Of a DNA stretch of 64,000 nucleotides, positions 1-8,071 are shown piece by piece (the first letter of the stretch is position 1; each line of letters begins with the position of its first letter). Under the pieces are notes generated by a model. That model did not search any database, was not told where the DNA came from, and saw nothing but the letters and a program-made list of their open reading frames with translations. The position numbers and the translations under genes are program-made. The stretch is from Cellulomonas sp. S1-8 (GTDB lineage: Bacteria; Actinomycetota; Actinomycetes; Actinomycetales; Cellulomonadaceae): positions 434,001 to 498,000 of the forward strand of contig NZ_CP110806.1 in the NCBI RefSeq assembly GCF_026184235.1, given 5' to 3'.

Positions 1-1
1 G

Positions 2-499
2 TACCTCGACGTCCGCACCGACCACGAGGGCGAGCTGGGGGTCGTCATCGGGCGGACCGCGAGCCGCGTCCCGGCCGAGCGCGCCCTGGCCCACGTCTTC
101 GGGTACGCGCCCGTCCTGGACATCACCGTCCGCTCCGGCGAGGACCGCTCGACCCGCAAGTCCTTCGACACGTTCACGCCCTTCGGCCCGTGGGTGACCA
201 CCGCCGACGAGGTCCCGGACCCCGGGGCGCTCGACCTGCGCTGCTGGGTGGACGGCGAGCTGCGGCAGCACGCGTCCACGGCGGACCTGCTCTACGACGT
301 GGCCGAGCTCATCGCCTACACGAGCCACGTCATGACGCTGCACCCCGGTGACATCATCGCGACGGGCACCCCCGCCGGCGTCGGCCCGATCGCTGCCGGG
401 CAGCGGGTCACGGTCGAGATCGAGGGCCTCGGTCGTCTCGACGTCGGCGTCACGGACGACGGCGCGATCGCGTACGCCGACCGGCCGGGCCCTCGGTGA
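2..499 (+). CDS. FAH-family hydrolase/isomerase, C-terminal part (5' end outside window)
   Basis: The open frame runs in from the left edge and ends in TGA at 497-499. It shows the metal-binding core of the fumarylacetoacetate hydrolase family: an acidic stretch ending ELGVVIGR near the start, a KSFDTFTPFGPW segment, and the closing signature GDIIATGTPAGVG. Family members hydrolyse or decarboxylate acylpyruvate-type intermediates of aromatic catabolism; the exact substrate cannot be told. The stop overlaps the next start (GTGA), so it is the upstream member of a coupled operon with an acyl-CoA synthetase and an FAD hydroxylase, which fits a catabolic role. The N-terminal part is missing only because of the window edge. 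Confidence 0.85.
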   Translation, partial: YLDVRTDHEGELGVVIGRTASRVPAERALAHVFGYAPVLDITVRSGEDRSTRKSFDTFTPFGPWVTTADEVPDPGALDLRCWVDGELRQHASTADLLYDVAELIAYTSHVMTLHPGDIIATGTPAGVGPIAAGQRVTVEIEGLGRLDVGVTDDGAIAYADRPGPR

Positions 500-2592
500 C
501 GGCGGTCCGGCCGGCGGCCGACCCCGCCCCGCACGCACGCGCGGGGCACCCGCTGGACGTGATGTTCCGTCCGGCGAGCATCGCCGTCGTCGGCGCCTCC
601 GCCCGGCCGGGCAAGGCCGGCCACGCGATGGTCCAGGCGCTGCGGCACTTCCCCGGCACGCTCCACCCGGTCAACCCGCGCGGCGGTGAGGTGCTCGGGC
701 ACCCGGTCCTCACGTCGCTGCGCGAGTCCTCGGGCGTGGACCTCGCCGTGCTCGTCGTCCCGCCCGAGGCGGTCCCGGCGGCGCTCGAGGACGCCGGCGA
801 CGCGGGCGTGCGCGCCGCCGTGGTGTGCGCGGGCGGGTTCGCGGAGTCGGGCCCCGACGGCGCGCGGATCCAGGACCGCGTCGTCCGCGTGGCGCGGGAG
901 GCAGGCATCCGGCTCCTCGGGCCCAACACCTCGGGGTTCATGAACCCGGTCGACCGGACGACCGCCAACTTCATGCCGTCCGTCGCCGACCTCGCACCGG
1001 GCTCGGTGAGCGTCGTGGCGCAGTCCGGCGGCGTGAACCTCGTCCTCGCGTTCCTGCTGGCCCGCGCGGGGGTGGGTCTGCGCCTCGGTGCGGGGCTCGG
1101 CAACGCGGTCGACGTCGACTTCCCCGAGCTGCTGGACTTCCTCACCCAGGACGACGCCACCACCGCCGTGGGGCTGCACGTCGAGGGCGTCGCCGACGGG
1201 CCCGCGCTGGTCGACGCCCTGCGTCGGACGACCGCGCGCAAGCCCGTCGTGGCGTTCAAGGTCGGCCGGTCCGACGTCTCCGAGTTCGCCCGGTCGCACA
1301 CCGGTGCGTTGACCGGCTCCTACGGGGTGACCCGCGCGGCGCTGCAGCAGGCCGGGGCCGTCGTCGTCGACAGCCTGGAGGAGATGGTCGCGGCGCTCGT
1401 GGCCCTGCGGGCGCTCCGCCTGCCCGCCGCCGACCGCGTCGGCGTCGGGCTGGTCACCGGGCAGGCGGGCCCGGGCCTGGTCGTCACCGACGCGCTCGGC
1501 GCGCGGGGCATCGACCTGCCGGCCCTCACCGACGCGACGCAGCACCGCATCGCCACGCTGCTCCCGCCGCTGACCTTCCAGCGCAACCCGGTGGACACCG
1601 GTCGGCCGTCGCCGACGTTCGGCGACGTGGTCGCCGCCGTCGCGTCCGACCCGGTCGTCGACGTCCTGGGCGTGTACGCGCTGGACGAGCCCGACGCCCT
1701 CGACCCCGTCGCCGCGCTCGGACCGGCCGCGGGCCGCGTGCTCTTCGCGAGCGGGGGACCGCCGGACGCGCTGGCCGAGCGACGCCGCGGGCTGGACGCC
1801 GCCGGCATCCCGATGCTCGCGGGCCCGGGGGACCTGGCGACGGCGCTGGCCGCGGTCGTCACCGACGCGCGGGTCCGGGCCGTCGTCGATGCCCCGCCCG
1901 TGACGGCGACGCGGACCGTCGGCCGAACGCTCGACGAGGACGAGGCCAAGACGCTGCTCGAGTCGTACGGCGTGCGCACCCCGGCACGACGGGTCGCCGC
2001 CGACCGGGCGCAGGCGCACGCGGCGCTCGTGGAGCTGGTGCGGGACGGGCGCCGGGCCGTCGTGAAGGTGCTGGCCGCGGACGTGGTGCACAAGTCCGAC
2101 GTCGGCGGCGTGCACGTCGGCGTCGGCGACGGCGTCGGCCTCGAACGGGCCCTCGATGCCATCGACGCGATCCCGGCGGACGGTGGGGTGTCGCGCCGGT
2201 ACCTGCTCGAGGAGCTGGCCGCGCCGGGCGCCGAGCTCCTCGTCGGGGCCGTGCGGGACCCCGTCTTCGGCCCCGTCGTGCTGCTCGGCCTGGGCGGCGT
2301 GGCCGCCGAGCTCGGCGGCGAGCCCGTCCTGCGGCTCGCACCGCTGTCGGACGCCCGCGCCCGCGAGATGGTCCGGACGTTGCCGCCCGCCGTCCTGGCG
2401 GGCTTCCGCGGTGCCCCACCGGTCGACGTCACCGGCCTCGCCGGGGTGCTGCGCGCCGTCGGCGACCTGATCAGCGAGCACCGCGACGTCACCGAGGTCG
2501 ACCTCAACCCCGTCCGGATGACGGCCGCCGGCCCGGTCGTCCTCGACGCCGTCGTCCTGGCCGCACCCCCGACAGGAGAGCCGTCATCGTGA
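496..2592 (+). CDS. NDP-forming acyl-CoA synthetase (acetate-CoA ligase family)
   Basis: This 698-residue protein fuses the alpha and beta halves of ADP-forming acyl-CoA synthetases. An N-terminal CoA-binding Rossmann domain (SIAVVGASARPGKAG near residue 30) is followed by succinyl-CoA-ligase-like domains containing RSHTGALTGS, and then a C-terminal ATP-grasp domain with AVVKVLAADVVHKSDVGG and, near the end, EVDLNPVR. Such enzymes interconvert an acyl-CoA and the free acid while making or using ATP. The GTG start at 496 overlaps the FAH stop, and the stop overlaps the next GTG, so all three genes should be translated together. The acyl substrate is unknown; aryl or branched acids are as likely as acetate. 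Confidence 0.88.
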   Translation: MTAVRPAADPAPHARAGHPLDVMFRPASIAVVGASARPGKAGHAMVQALRHFPGTLHPVNPRGGEVLGHPVLTSLRESSGVDLAVLVVPPEAVPAALEDAGDAGVRAAVVCAGGFAESGPDGARIQDRVVRVAREAGIRLLGPNTSGFMNPVDRTTANFMPSVADLAPGSVSVVAQSGGVNLVLAFLLARAGVGLRLGAGLGNAVDVDFPELLDFLTQDDATTAVGLHVEGVADGPALVDALRRTTARKPVVAFKVGRSDVSEFARSHTGALTGSYGVTRAALQQAGAVVVDSLEEMVAALVALRALRLPAADRVGVGLVTGQAGPGLVVTDALGARGIDLPALTDATQHRIATLLPPLTFQRNPVDTGRPSPTFGDVVAAVASDPVVDVLGVYALDEPDALDPVAALGPAAGRVLFASGGPPDALAERRRGLDAAGIPMLAGPGDLATALAAVVTDARVRAVVDAPPVTATRTVGRTLDEDEAKTLLESYGVRTPARRVAADRAQAHAALVELVRDGRRAVVKVLAADVVHKSDVGGVHVGVGDGVGLERALDAIDAIPADGGVSRRYLLEELAAPGAELLVGAVRDPVFGPVVLLGLGGVAAELGGEPVLRLAPLSDARAREMVRTLPPAVLAGFRGAPPVDVTGLAGVLRAVGDLISEHRDVTEVDLNPVRMTAAGPVVLDAVVLAAPPTGEPSS

Positions 2593-3836
2593 GCGCACAC
2601 CCCGTGGAGGCGGAGCCGGCCGACGTCGACCGCCCCCGCGACGTCCTCGTCGTCGGCGCAGGGCCGGTCGGACTGACCGCCGCGCTCGCGCTGCGCGCCT
2701 ACGGGGTCCCGGTCACGGTGCTGGAGGCGGGGCCGCAGGGGCGTCAGCGACCCGGCAGCCGGGCGATCTTCACGCACAGCCAGAGCCTGCAGATCCTCGA
2801 CCGGATCAGCCCCGGGCTCGGCGCCGAGCTCTCCGGGCACGGCGTCTACTGGAACACCCAGCGCACGTTCCACGAGGGCAAGGAGGTGTACGCCAAGACC
2901 TTCCCCGACCCGCCCGCCGGGGCGTACCCGCACTTCACGAGCCTGCCGCAGGTCCGGATCGAGGCGTACCTGCAGGCCCGCGCCGTGGCCGCCGGGGTGA
3001 CGTTCGCGTGGGAGCAGGAGATCGCGGACGTCGCCGCGGACGACCACGGGGTCACGCTCACCACCGCGCAGGGGCGTCGCTGGGACGCGCCGTACGTCGT
3101 GGGGGCCGACGGCTCGCGGTCGGCGGTGCGCAAGCAGATCGGTGCGCGGATGGAGGGCAGCAAGGACGACGGCTGGTACGTCGTCGTCGACGTGGCGGAG
3201 ATCGACGAGCCGACGCTGCCGCGCGAACGGCACTTCCACTACGCCCACCCGGCCGTCGGCGGGCGCAACGTGCTGATCGTGCCGTTCGCCGGTGGGTACC
3301 GCGTGGACCTGCAGCTCGTGGAGGGCGACGACCCGGACGAGCTCGCGTCACCGCAGGGGGTGCGGGCATGGCTCGACGCGGTCCTGCCTCCCGGCTACGC
3401 CGATCGCACGTCGTGGGTCTCGACCTACCAGTTCCTCCAGCTGGTGGCGCACGACTTCGCCGACCCGCACCGCCGCGTGCTGCTCGTCGGCGAGGCCGCG
3501 CACCTCTTCGCACCGTTCGGTGCTCGCGGCCTGAACTCGGGGATCCCGGACGCCGAGGCCGCCGCCATCGCCGTCGCGGCGGCGTCCCGCGCCGCGGGCC
3601 CGGCCGCGCGCACCCCGGTCGAGGCGTTCGCGCTCGCTCGTCGCTCCGCCGCCCTGTTCAACCGCGACGCGGCGGGCGAGGCGCTCGCCCACCTGCGCCC
3701 CGACGCCGAGGTCGCGGCACGGATCCGGTCGGCCGCCGAGCGTGCCCCGGCCGACACGGACGCCTCGACGTGGCTCGAGAAGGCCCCGTACGGCCCCCGC
3801 GGCGTCCCCCGAGCAGACACCCCCTACCGCTACTGA
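2589..3836 (+). CDS. FAD-dependent aromatic hydroxylase (class A flavoprotein monooxygenase type)
   Basis: The start is GTG at 2589, overlapping the upstream stop, giving 415 residues. The N-terminal dinucleotide fold reads VLVVGAGPVGLTAALALRAYG. A mid-protein VVGADGSRSAVRK is the DG motif, and VLLVGEAAHLFAPFGARGLN is the GD-type FAD ribityl-binding segment (GE here instead of the usual GD). These are hallmarks of PheA/TfdB/UbiH-like hydroxylases that use NAD(P)H and O2 on phenolic rings. In operon with an FAH hydrolase and acyl-CoA synthetase, it probably opens an aromatic degradation route. It is shorter than PheA-type enzymes because the thioredoxin-like C-terminal domain is absent. Confidence 0.85.
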   Translation: MSAHPVEAEPADVDRPRDVLVVGAGPVGLTAALALRAYGVPVTVLEAGPQGRQRPGSRAIFTHSQSLQILDRISPGLGAELSGHGVYWNTQRTFHEGKEVYAKTFPDPPAGAYPHFTSLPQVRIEAYLQARAVAAGVTFAWEQEIADVAADDHGVTLTTAQGRRWDAPYVVGADGSRSAVRKQIGARMEGSKDDGWYVVVDVAEIDEPTLPRERHFHYAHPAVGGRNVLIVPFAGGYRVDLQLVEGDDPDELASPQGVRAWLDAVLPPGYADRTSWVSTYQFLQLVAHDFADPHRRVLLVGEAAHLFAPFGARGLNSGIPDAEAAAIAVAAASRAAGPAARTPVEAFALARRSAALFNRDAAGEALAHLRPDAEVAARIRSAAERAPADTDASTWLEKAPYGPRGVPRADTPYRY

Positions 3837-3857
3837 CCCCCACCCCACCCCACCCCG

Positions 3858-4067
3858 CCGACCGCAACTTGACTCCCCGAACGCGGTCCCCATCGGGGAG
3901 TCATGTTCCGCTCGCCGGGGGAGGGGGCGCCGACCGGAGCCCCACTCCCCGATTGCGACGCCCTTCGAGGAGCCACGTTCCGCTCGGCGGGGGTGGGCGT
4001 CCGCCGACCGGAACCTCGGTCCCGGTAGCCAACGACCTTCGGGGAGTCAGGCAGCGGTCGGGGGGTG
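3858..4067. repeat. Three imperfect ~72-bp tandem repeats with internal hairpin
   Basis: Units begin at about 3858, 3930 and 4004, each opening with CCGACCG. Units 1 and 2 share the layout CCGACCG - ACTCCCCGA - CGAGGAG-like arm - GTTCCGCTCG - G-rich tail; unit 3 is more diverged. In unit 1 ACTCCCCGA (3872-3880) and TCGGGGAGT (3893-3901) form a 9-bp perfect inverted repeat with a 12-nt loop. The block lies between two convergent genes, so the hairpin may serve as a bidirectional terminator, but that does not explain the tandem arrangement. No good coding frame is seen here. Confidence 0.7.
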
Positions 4068-4081
4068 TCGGCCGCCCGGTG

Positions 4082-4639
4082 TCAGTCCTCCGGCGACCAA
4101 CCGTCGGGCGGGTCTACCGTGTTGCAGAGCTCGAACATCGGCGTGATGCGGTCCACCTGGGCGAACACGTACGCCCCCCAGGCCTGCTGCGCGGTCTCGT
4201 CCCAGGTGTCGGGGTCCTCACCGTGCTCCTCGAGCAGCGCGACGGCGTCGGCGGCGCCCGCAGCCATGGCCCGCACGAGGTCGACGTCGTCCAGGTAGCC
4301 GGCGTCGGCGTCCGCCGCGACCCGCAGGTGCTCGGCAGCGACGGTGAGTGCGCGCTGCTGCTCCTGGAGCAGTCCGAGATCGTCCCCGGGGAGCGTCATC
4401 GCGTCGAGCTCGGCGCACGCGGCGAGCGCCGCGTCGAGCGCGGCCCCCGTCGCCGGCGCCGCGGCGGCTGTCACATCGGGGGTCGTCGTCGCCGTCGCCG
4501 CAGAACCCGTCGTGTCTGGGGTCGTCGCTGTCGCATCCGGCTCCGGCATCGAACCCTCGGGAGCCGGGCCGGCGCACCCCGCCAGGGCCAGCGCCACGCC
4601 GAGCACGCAGGCGAGGGGGAGGCGTCGGGTGGTCGTCAT
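4082..4639 (-). CDS. Putative secreted lipoprotein
   Basis: The ATG at 4637-4639 is preceded four bases upstream by GAGGAG, which decides this start over longer frames. The 185-residue product has a lipoprotein signal: two Arg, a hydrophobic stretch and the lipobox LAGC with Cys22. A low-complexity Thr/Ala/Pro stretch (about residues 25-65) then leads to an Ala/Glu/Asp-rich, probably helical domain. That domain has two Cys (ACAEL and LCNTV) and several Trp near the C-terminus. No family is recognised. It should be anchored to the outer face of the membrane. It is divergent from the metallopeptidase-like gene. Confidence 0.75.
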   Translation of the reverse strand: MTTTRRLPLACVLGVALALAGCAGPAPEGSMPEPDATATTPDTTGSAATATTTPDVTAAAAPATGAALDAALAACAELDAMTLPGDDLGLLQEQQRALTVAAEHLRVAADADAGYLDDVDLVRAMAAGAADAVALLEEHGEDPDTWDETAQQAWGAYVFAQVDRITPMFELCNTVDPPDGWSPED

Positions 4640-4833
4640 GGCACTCCTCGATCGGGCGGCCGGCTCCCGGGTCCCGGTCGAGCCGCACCTGTCCATCGTC
4701 AACGGCGGCGCCGGACTGGAGGGTGCGGCGCCGACTCGCCCTGGGCCGGCGCTGCCGTCGCCTGCCCCTGCGGGCAGGACGCACCGACCGGCCCGGCGGT
4801 ATCCTGAGGCGGTCCCACGGGGGGAGGACGCCG

Positions 4834-5976
4834 GTGTCCGATCGCCTTCGAGCGCACCCGGAGCCGCGGTACGCGCGCGGGCGGGGCGCACCTGCCGCTC
4901 GACGGAGCACGTCCGGGTCGTGGGCCGCCGATCTCCCGGGCCTGCCGCGCGACGCGGGCAACGCCGCGGTGACGCGTGCGCTCGCGCCGTCCGGCGGAGC
5001 AGCCGCGGCCGCGCGCCACGTTGCGGCGGACGACGGGGCCGGCGCGACGCACCGGGCCGGTGAGCTCAGGACGACGGTCTCGGTCGACATCCGCCGTGAG
5101 CCGCAGCGACCGGATGCCTCGACGATCGACGGAGACACCCCCCGGACGCCCCGGCGCCGCTGGGGCGCGACGGCCGACCACGACGCGTCGGAGGAGGTCG
5201 TCGACGACGGGGTCAGCGCGGAGGTCGTCGATGCCGCCCTCCTGGCGCAGGTCGTCGTCCCGACCGAGGTGGAGCCCGGGCAGACGGTGCGGCTCCCGGA
5301 CATGGTCGTCCCCGGCGACCTCCTGGCACCCGAGCAGGACACCATCGGCGCCGCGATCACGTACGCGCCGACGCTGGCCCAGTCCGGCGCGGTCTCGCCC
5401 TTCGGCTCGACGCGGTGGAGCACGTTCTCCATCACGGGGACGACCGTCACGCCGTCGCCGGGCGCCTACAGCGTCTCGTTCACCCTGGTCAACCCCATCA
5501 CGTACAACGTCGCGTCCGGCGGGAAGACCGACATCCCGTCCGAGACCTCCGCGGCCATCACGCACGCGAACTTCGCGACCGTCGCGAGCGACCTCACGCC
5601 GAACATGGGCGACCTCGGGGGACGTCCGCCGCGGACCCAGTTCTGGGCCGAGGACCTCACGCTCCGCCACGAGAACTTCCACGCGAGGGAGCGGCAGGGG
5701 TTCGCCACGACCGGTGCCCAGGTGGCGCAGGCGTGGCTCTCGAGCCAGACCGCCACGTCGATCGTCGACATCGTCCGGCTGGTCGCGCAGGTCCCCGGGC
5801 GGGTCATCGCCTCCTCCCAGGCGGCAGCGGGGGACCTCCAGACGAAGGAGTCGCGGGCGTACGGTGACGGTCTGGCGGCGTACCGGGGGCGGGCGGACGC
5901 CGTCCGCGCCCGCGGCGCGAGCGGCAGCTACCCGGGCGCGCCGCCGCCGCCCGCCCCACCGGCAGCGACGCCGTGA
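4834..5976 (+). CDS. Putative zinc metallopeptidase with N-terminal GN-AV motif
   Basis: GTG at 4834 follows GGGGAGGA and gives 380 residues without a signal peptide. Residues 37-50 read LPRDAGNAAVTRAL, matching the LQRxxGNxAVxRLL motif seen at the front of many DUF4157-type and contractile-injection-system cargo proteins. A long acidic/polar linker follows. HENFH at 279-283 is an HExxH zinc site, and Glu339 in KESRAYGDGL lies about 56 residues later, where a gluzincin third ligand could sit. The C-terminus is a Pro/Ala tail. The HEAT-repeat gene 40 bp downstream is probably in the same operon. Peptidase activity is inference; no family match could be tested. Confidence 0.6.
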   Translation: MSDRLRAHPEPRYARGRGAPAARRSTSGSWAADLPGLPRDAGNAAVTRALAPSGGAAAAARHVAADDGAGATHRAGELRTTVSVDIRREPQRPDASTIDGDTPRTPRRRWGATADHDASEEVVDDGVSAEVVDAALLAQVVVPTEVEPGQTVRLPDMVVPGDLLAPEQDTIGAAITYAPTLAQSGAVSPFGSTRWSTFSITGTTVTPSPGAYSVSFTLVNPITYNVASGGKTDIPSETSAAITHANFATVASDLTPNMGDLGGRPPRTQFWAEDLTLRHENFHARERQGFATTGAQVAQAWLSSQTATSIVDIVRLVAQVPGRVIASSQAAAGDLQTKESRAYGDGLAAYRGRADAVRARGASGSYPGAPPPPAPPAATP

Positions 5977-6016
5977 GGGGCATGCCGGACTGCTGCACGA
6001 CGAGGGGAGCCCGCTC

Positions 6017-6697
6017 GTGAGCGAGCACACCGGCGAGCCGATCCGGCTCCCCGACATCGAGTACACGGGACCGGACCTCAACCTGCCCGCACCGCCGGAC
6101 GACCTGGAGTACACCGGGCTCGAGGACTGGAAGTCCGACACGATCCTGGCGCTCAACGGCATCGGCGGCGACGTCGACGCGCTCCGCACAGCCCTGGAGA
6201 CGCAGCGCGACGCGCTGCTGTCGGCGGCGGCGCACGCGAGCTGGAGGTACCCCGCCCTGGCGGACCGGCTGCGCGGCCTGCTCGACGACCCGGACGACGC
6301 GGTGCGGGTCGACGCGGCGTACGCGCTCGCCCGGCAGGGCGACCTGGCCGCCGTCGCGGCGCTGCAGGACGCGCTCGAGCGGCCCGTCGGCCCTTACCTC
6401 AGCCCGCTGACCGCGGCCGGCTACCTGGCGCAGCTCGGCGACCCGGTCGGCTACCCGCTCGTGCGCGACGCGCTGGGCGACGTCGACCGCGCCGTGAACA
6501 TGCTGGCCTGCAAGCAGCTGCTCTTCTTCCTGCCGCTCGACGGGCGGACCGGCGGTGCGACGACGGTGGATGCCGCCGCGCTGTTCACCCGGGCGTTCGC
6601 CGATCCCGATCCCGACATCGGCGAGCAGGCCCGCGCGGAGCTGGAGCGCTCGCCGCTCCCGGCCGCCGCCCGTCTGCTGGCGGACGGCGCGCGCTGA
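6017..6697 (+). CDS. HEAT-repeat protein
   Basis: The product has 226 residues. The N-terminus (about 1-45) is Pro/Asp-rich with two EYTG repeats and looks unstructured. From about residue 75 there are repeated helical pairs typical of HEAT or PBS-lyase repeats: PALADRLRGLLDDPDDAVR, then VDAAYALARQGDLAAVAALQ, then GYLAQLGDPVGYPLVRDAL, and a last pair ending in LADGAR. Such folds bind other proteins. The position just behind the putative metallopeptidase suggests a partner, chaperone or immunity role, but this rests on gene order only. GTG 6017 was chosen because it opens the Asp/Pro leader; there is no strong ribosome site. Confidence 0.7.
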   Translation: MSEHTGEPIRLPDIEYTGPDLNLPAPPDDLEYTGLEDWKSDTILALNGIGGDVDALRTALETQRDALLSAAAHASWRYPALADRLRGLLDDPDDAVRVDAAYALARQGDLAAVAALQDALERPVGPYLSPLTAAGYLAQLGDPVGYPLVRDALGDVDRAVNMLACKQLLFFLPLDGRTGGATTVDAAALFTRAFADPDPDIGEQARAELERSPLPAAARLLADGAR

Positions 6698-6747
6698 CGG
6701 CCCCGAGGTGCCGCCGGACGGCCGGGTCGGCTCCTACGCTGTCGCCC

Positions 6748-7125
6748 ATGACCAGCACGACGCGTCGGGTGCGAGTCGCACGCCGCCGCCGGCGTCGGCT
6801 GAGCCGGGTCGAGAACGACCTCACCGACCTGCAGTGGCGTGCCATGCAGGCCGCGTGGGGCGGCTGCGCCTACTGCGAGGTGACGGGCCGTCCGCTGCAG
6901 CGGGACTGCGTGCTCCCGATCTCCCGTGGAGGTCGGTACACGCTCGACAACGTGGTCCCGGCGTGCGGCTCGTGCAACGCGAGCAAGTGCAACGCGGAGG
7001 TCACGACGTGGCTCCGGCGCAAGAAGCTCGACGAGCGCGCGTTCCTGCTGCGCCACGCGGAGGTCCGGCGGGGCCTCGCGGAGCAGTCGCCCGGCGACCT
7101 GCCGTCGCCGGACGACATCGGCTGA
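6748..7125 (+). CDS. HNH endonuclease family protein
   Basis: This 125-residue protein begins with a very basic leader (RRVRVARRRRRRLSR) likely to contact nucleic acid. The first CxxC is CAYC near residue 40. The core RDCVLPISRGG, then LDNVVPACGSCNASK, is the HNH zinc-finger fold with the second CxxC. The position usually held by His in DHV.P.S.GG is Cys here (DCVLP), so the classic general-base His is not seen; this may be usual for the actinobacterial subgroup. It could be a DNA nicking enzyme or a domesticated nucleic-acid-binding protein. It stands alone and converges on the SDR gene. Confidence 0.8.
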   Translation: MTSTTRRVRVARRRRRRLSRVENDLTDLQWRAMQAAWGGCAYCEVTGRPLQRDCVLPISRGGRYTLDNVVPACGSCNASKCNAEVTTWLRRKKLDERAFLLRHAEVRRGLAEQSPGDLPSPDDIG

Positions 7126-7141
7126 CCCGTCGGTTTGCGCC

Positions 7142-7879
7142 TCAGCTGCCCTGGCCCATGCTCCACATCGCCCAGGTCTGCGTCCGCATCTCGCGCGGCT
7201 GCTGCAGCGTCGTGACGATCGCGTGGGCCACCATCTCCGGGCGCAGGTACTCCGCGAGCGACGGGTCGCCCTCGGTCCGGCCCTTGCCGATCGCGAACTC
7301 CGTCTCGACCCCGGCGGGGTTGATCGTGGTGACGCGGATCCCCTTCTCGCGCAGCTCGCGGTCGATGCCGCCGGCGAAGCCCTGCTGGGCGAACTTCGTC
7401 CCGGCGTAGACGGCCTCGTCGGGCCCTGAGCGGAAGCCCGCGACGGACCCCACGATGACGACGTCGCCCGCACCGGAAGCGAGCATCGGCGGGAGGGCGG
7501 CGCGGACCGTGAAGACGGTGCCGGTGAAGTTGGTGTCGACCATGGTGCGGATGTCCTCGTCGCTGCCGTCGAGGACGGAGCCGTACGAGCCGATGCCCGT
7601 GTTGGCGACCACGGAGTCCAGCCGGCCCCAGGTGTCGAGGGCCGCCTGCACGAGGCGGGCGTTGTCGGCGGGCTCGCGCACGTCCATCTGCACGGGCACG
7701 ACGCGGTCGCGGCCCAGCTGCTCGGCGAGCTCGGTGAGCCGCTCGAGCCGGCGAGCCCCGACGACGACGTTCGCGCCCGCGGCGACCAGGGCCTCGGTGG
7801 TGGCACGTCCGATGCCGGCGGAGGCACCGGTGACGGCGACGACGGTCCCGGTGAGGTCACGAGGCTGCATGAGGGTCAT
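7142..7879 (-). CDS. Short-chain dehydrogenase/reductase (SDR), NAD(P)-dependent
   Basis: The classical SDR layout is present: VTGASAGIGRA for cofactor binding, VANTG (usually NNAG) in the central strand, a Ser in IVGSVAG, and the catalytic YAGTK (Y-x-x-x-K). NPAGVETEF follows. The Arg after GAR (GARRLERL) at the end of the second strand suggests NADP rather than NAD. The product is about 245 residues from ATG 7877-7879; an in-frame GTG at 7897 and an ATG at 7870 are alternatives, and none has a clear ribosome site, so a leaderless message is possible. The substrate is unknown. Confidence 0.88.
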   Translation of the reverse strand: MTLMQPRDLTGTVVAVTGASAGIGRATTEALVAAGANVVVGARRLERLTELAEQLGRDRVVPVQMDVREPADNARLVQAALDTWGRLDSVVANTGIGSYGSVLDGSDEDIRTMVDTNFTGTVFTVRAALPPMLASGAGDVVIVGSVAGFRSGPDEAVYAGTKFAQQGFAGGIDRELREKGIRVTTINPAGVETEFAIGKGRTEGDPSLAEYLRPEMVAHAIVTTLQQPREMRTQTWAMWSMGQGS

Positions 7880-7945
7880 GCACGCGACGGTAGTCACCTG
7901 GGGGGAGCGGCGCGCGGGCAGGGGTGCGGGCCGCGCACTGCCTGG

Positions 7946-8001
7946 CTACTGCAACACCTACTGCAACACACCCGTTCTCCAGTAGATGTTGCAGTAGGTG
8001 T
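7946..8001. repeat. 12-bp direct repeats forming a long inverted repeat upstream of the SDR gene
   Basis: CTACTGCAACAC occurs twice head to tail (7946-7957 and 7958-7969). Its reverse complement returns, with one mismatch in one half, across 7981-8001. ACACCTACTGCAACA (7954-7968) is perfectly complementary to TGTTGCAGTAGGTGT (7987-8001), a 15-bp stem with an 18-nt loop. The stretch is clearly AT-richer than its surroundings. It lies downstream of the membrane-protein gene and upstream of the SDR gene, both on the minus strand, so it could be a terminator, an operator, or a remnant of an inserted element. Confidence 0.65.
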
Positions 8002-8071
8002 GTCGTCACGTCAGCCGCCACGCTGCCCGAGGGGCCTTCGGCGACCGGCCTTCCCGTGCGGGCGACACCGG

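Noticed and set aside
316..2481. 721-residue minus-strand open frame opposite the acyl-CoA synthetase
   Set aside because: It is Arg/His/Gly/Pro-rich without domains, as expected for antisense frames in high-GC DNA; the plus strand has clear motifs.
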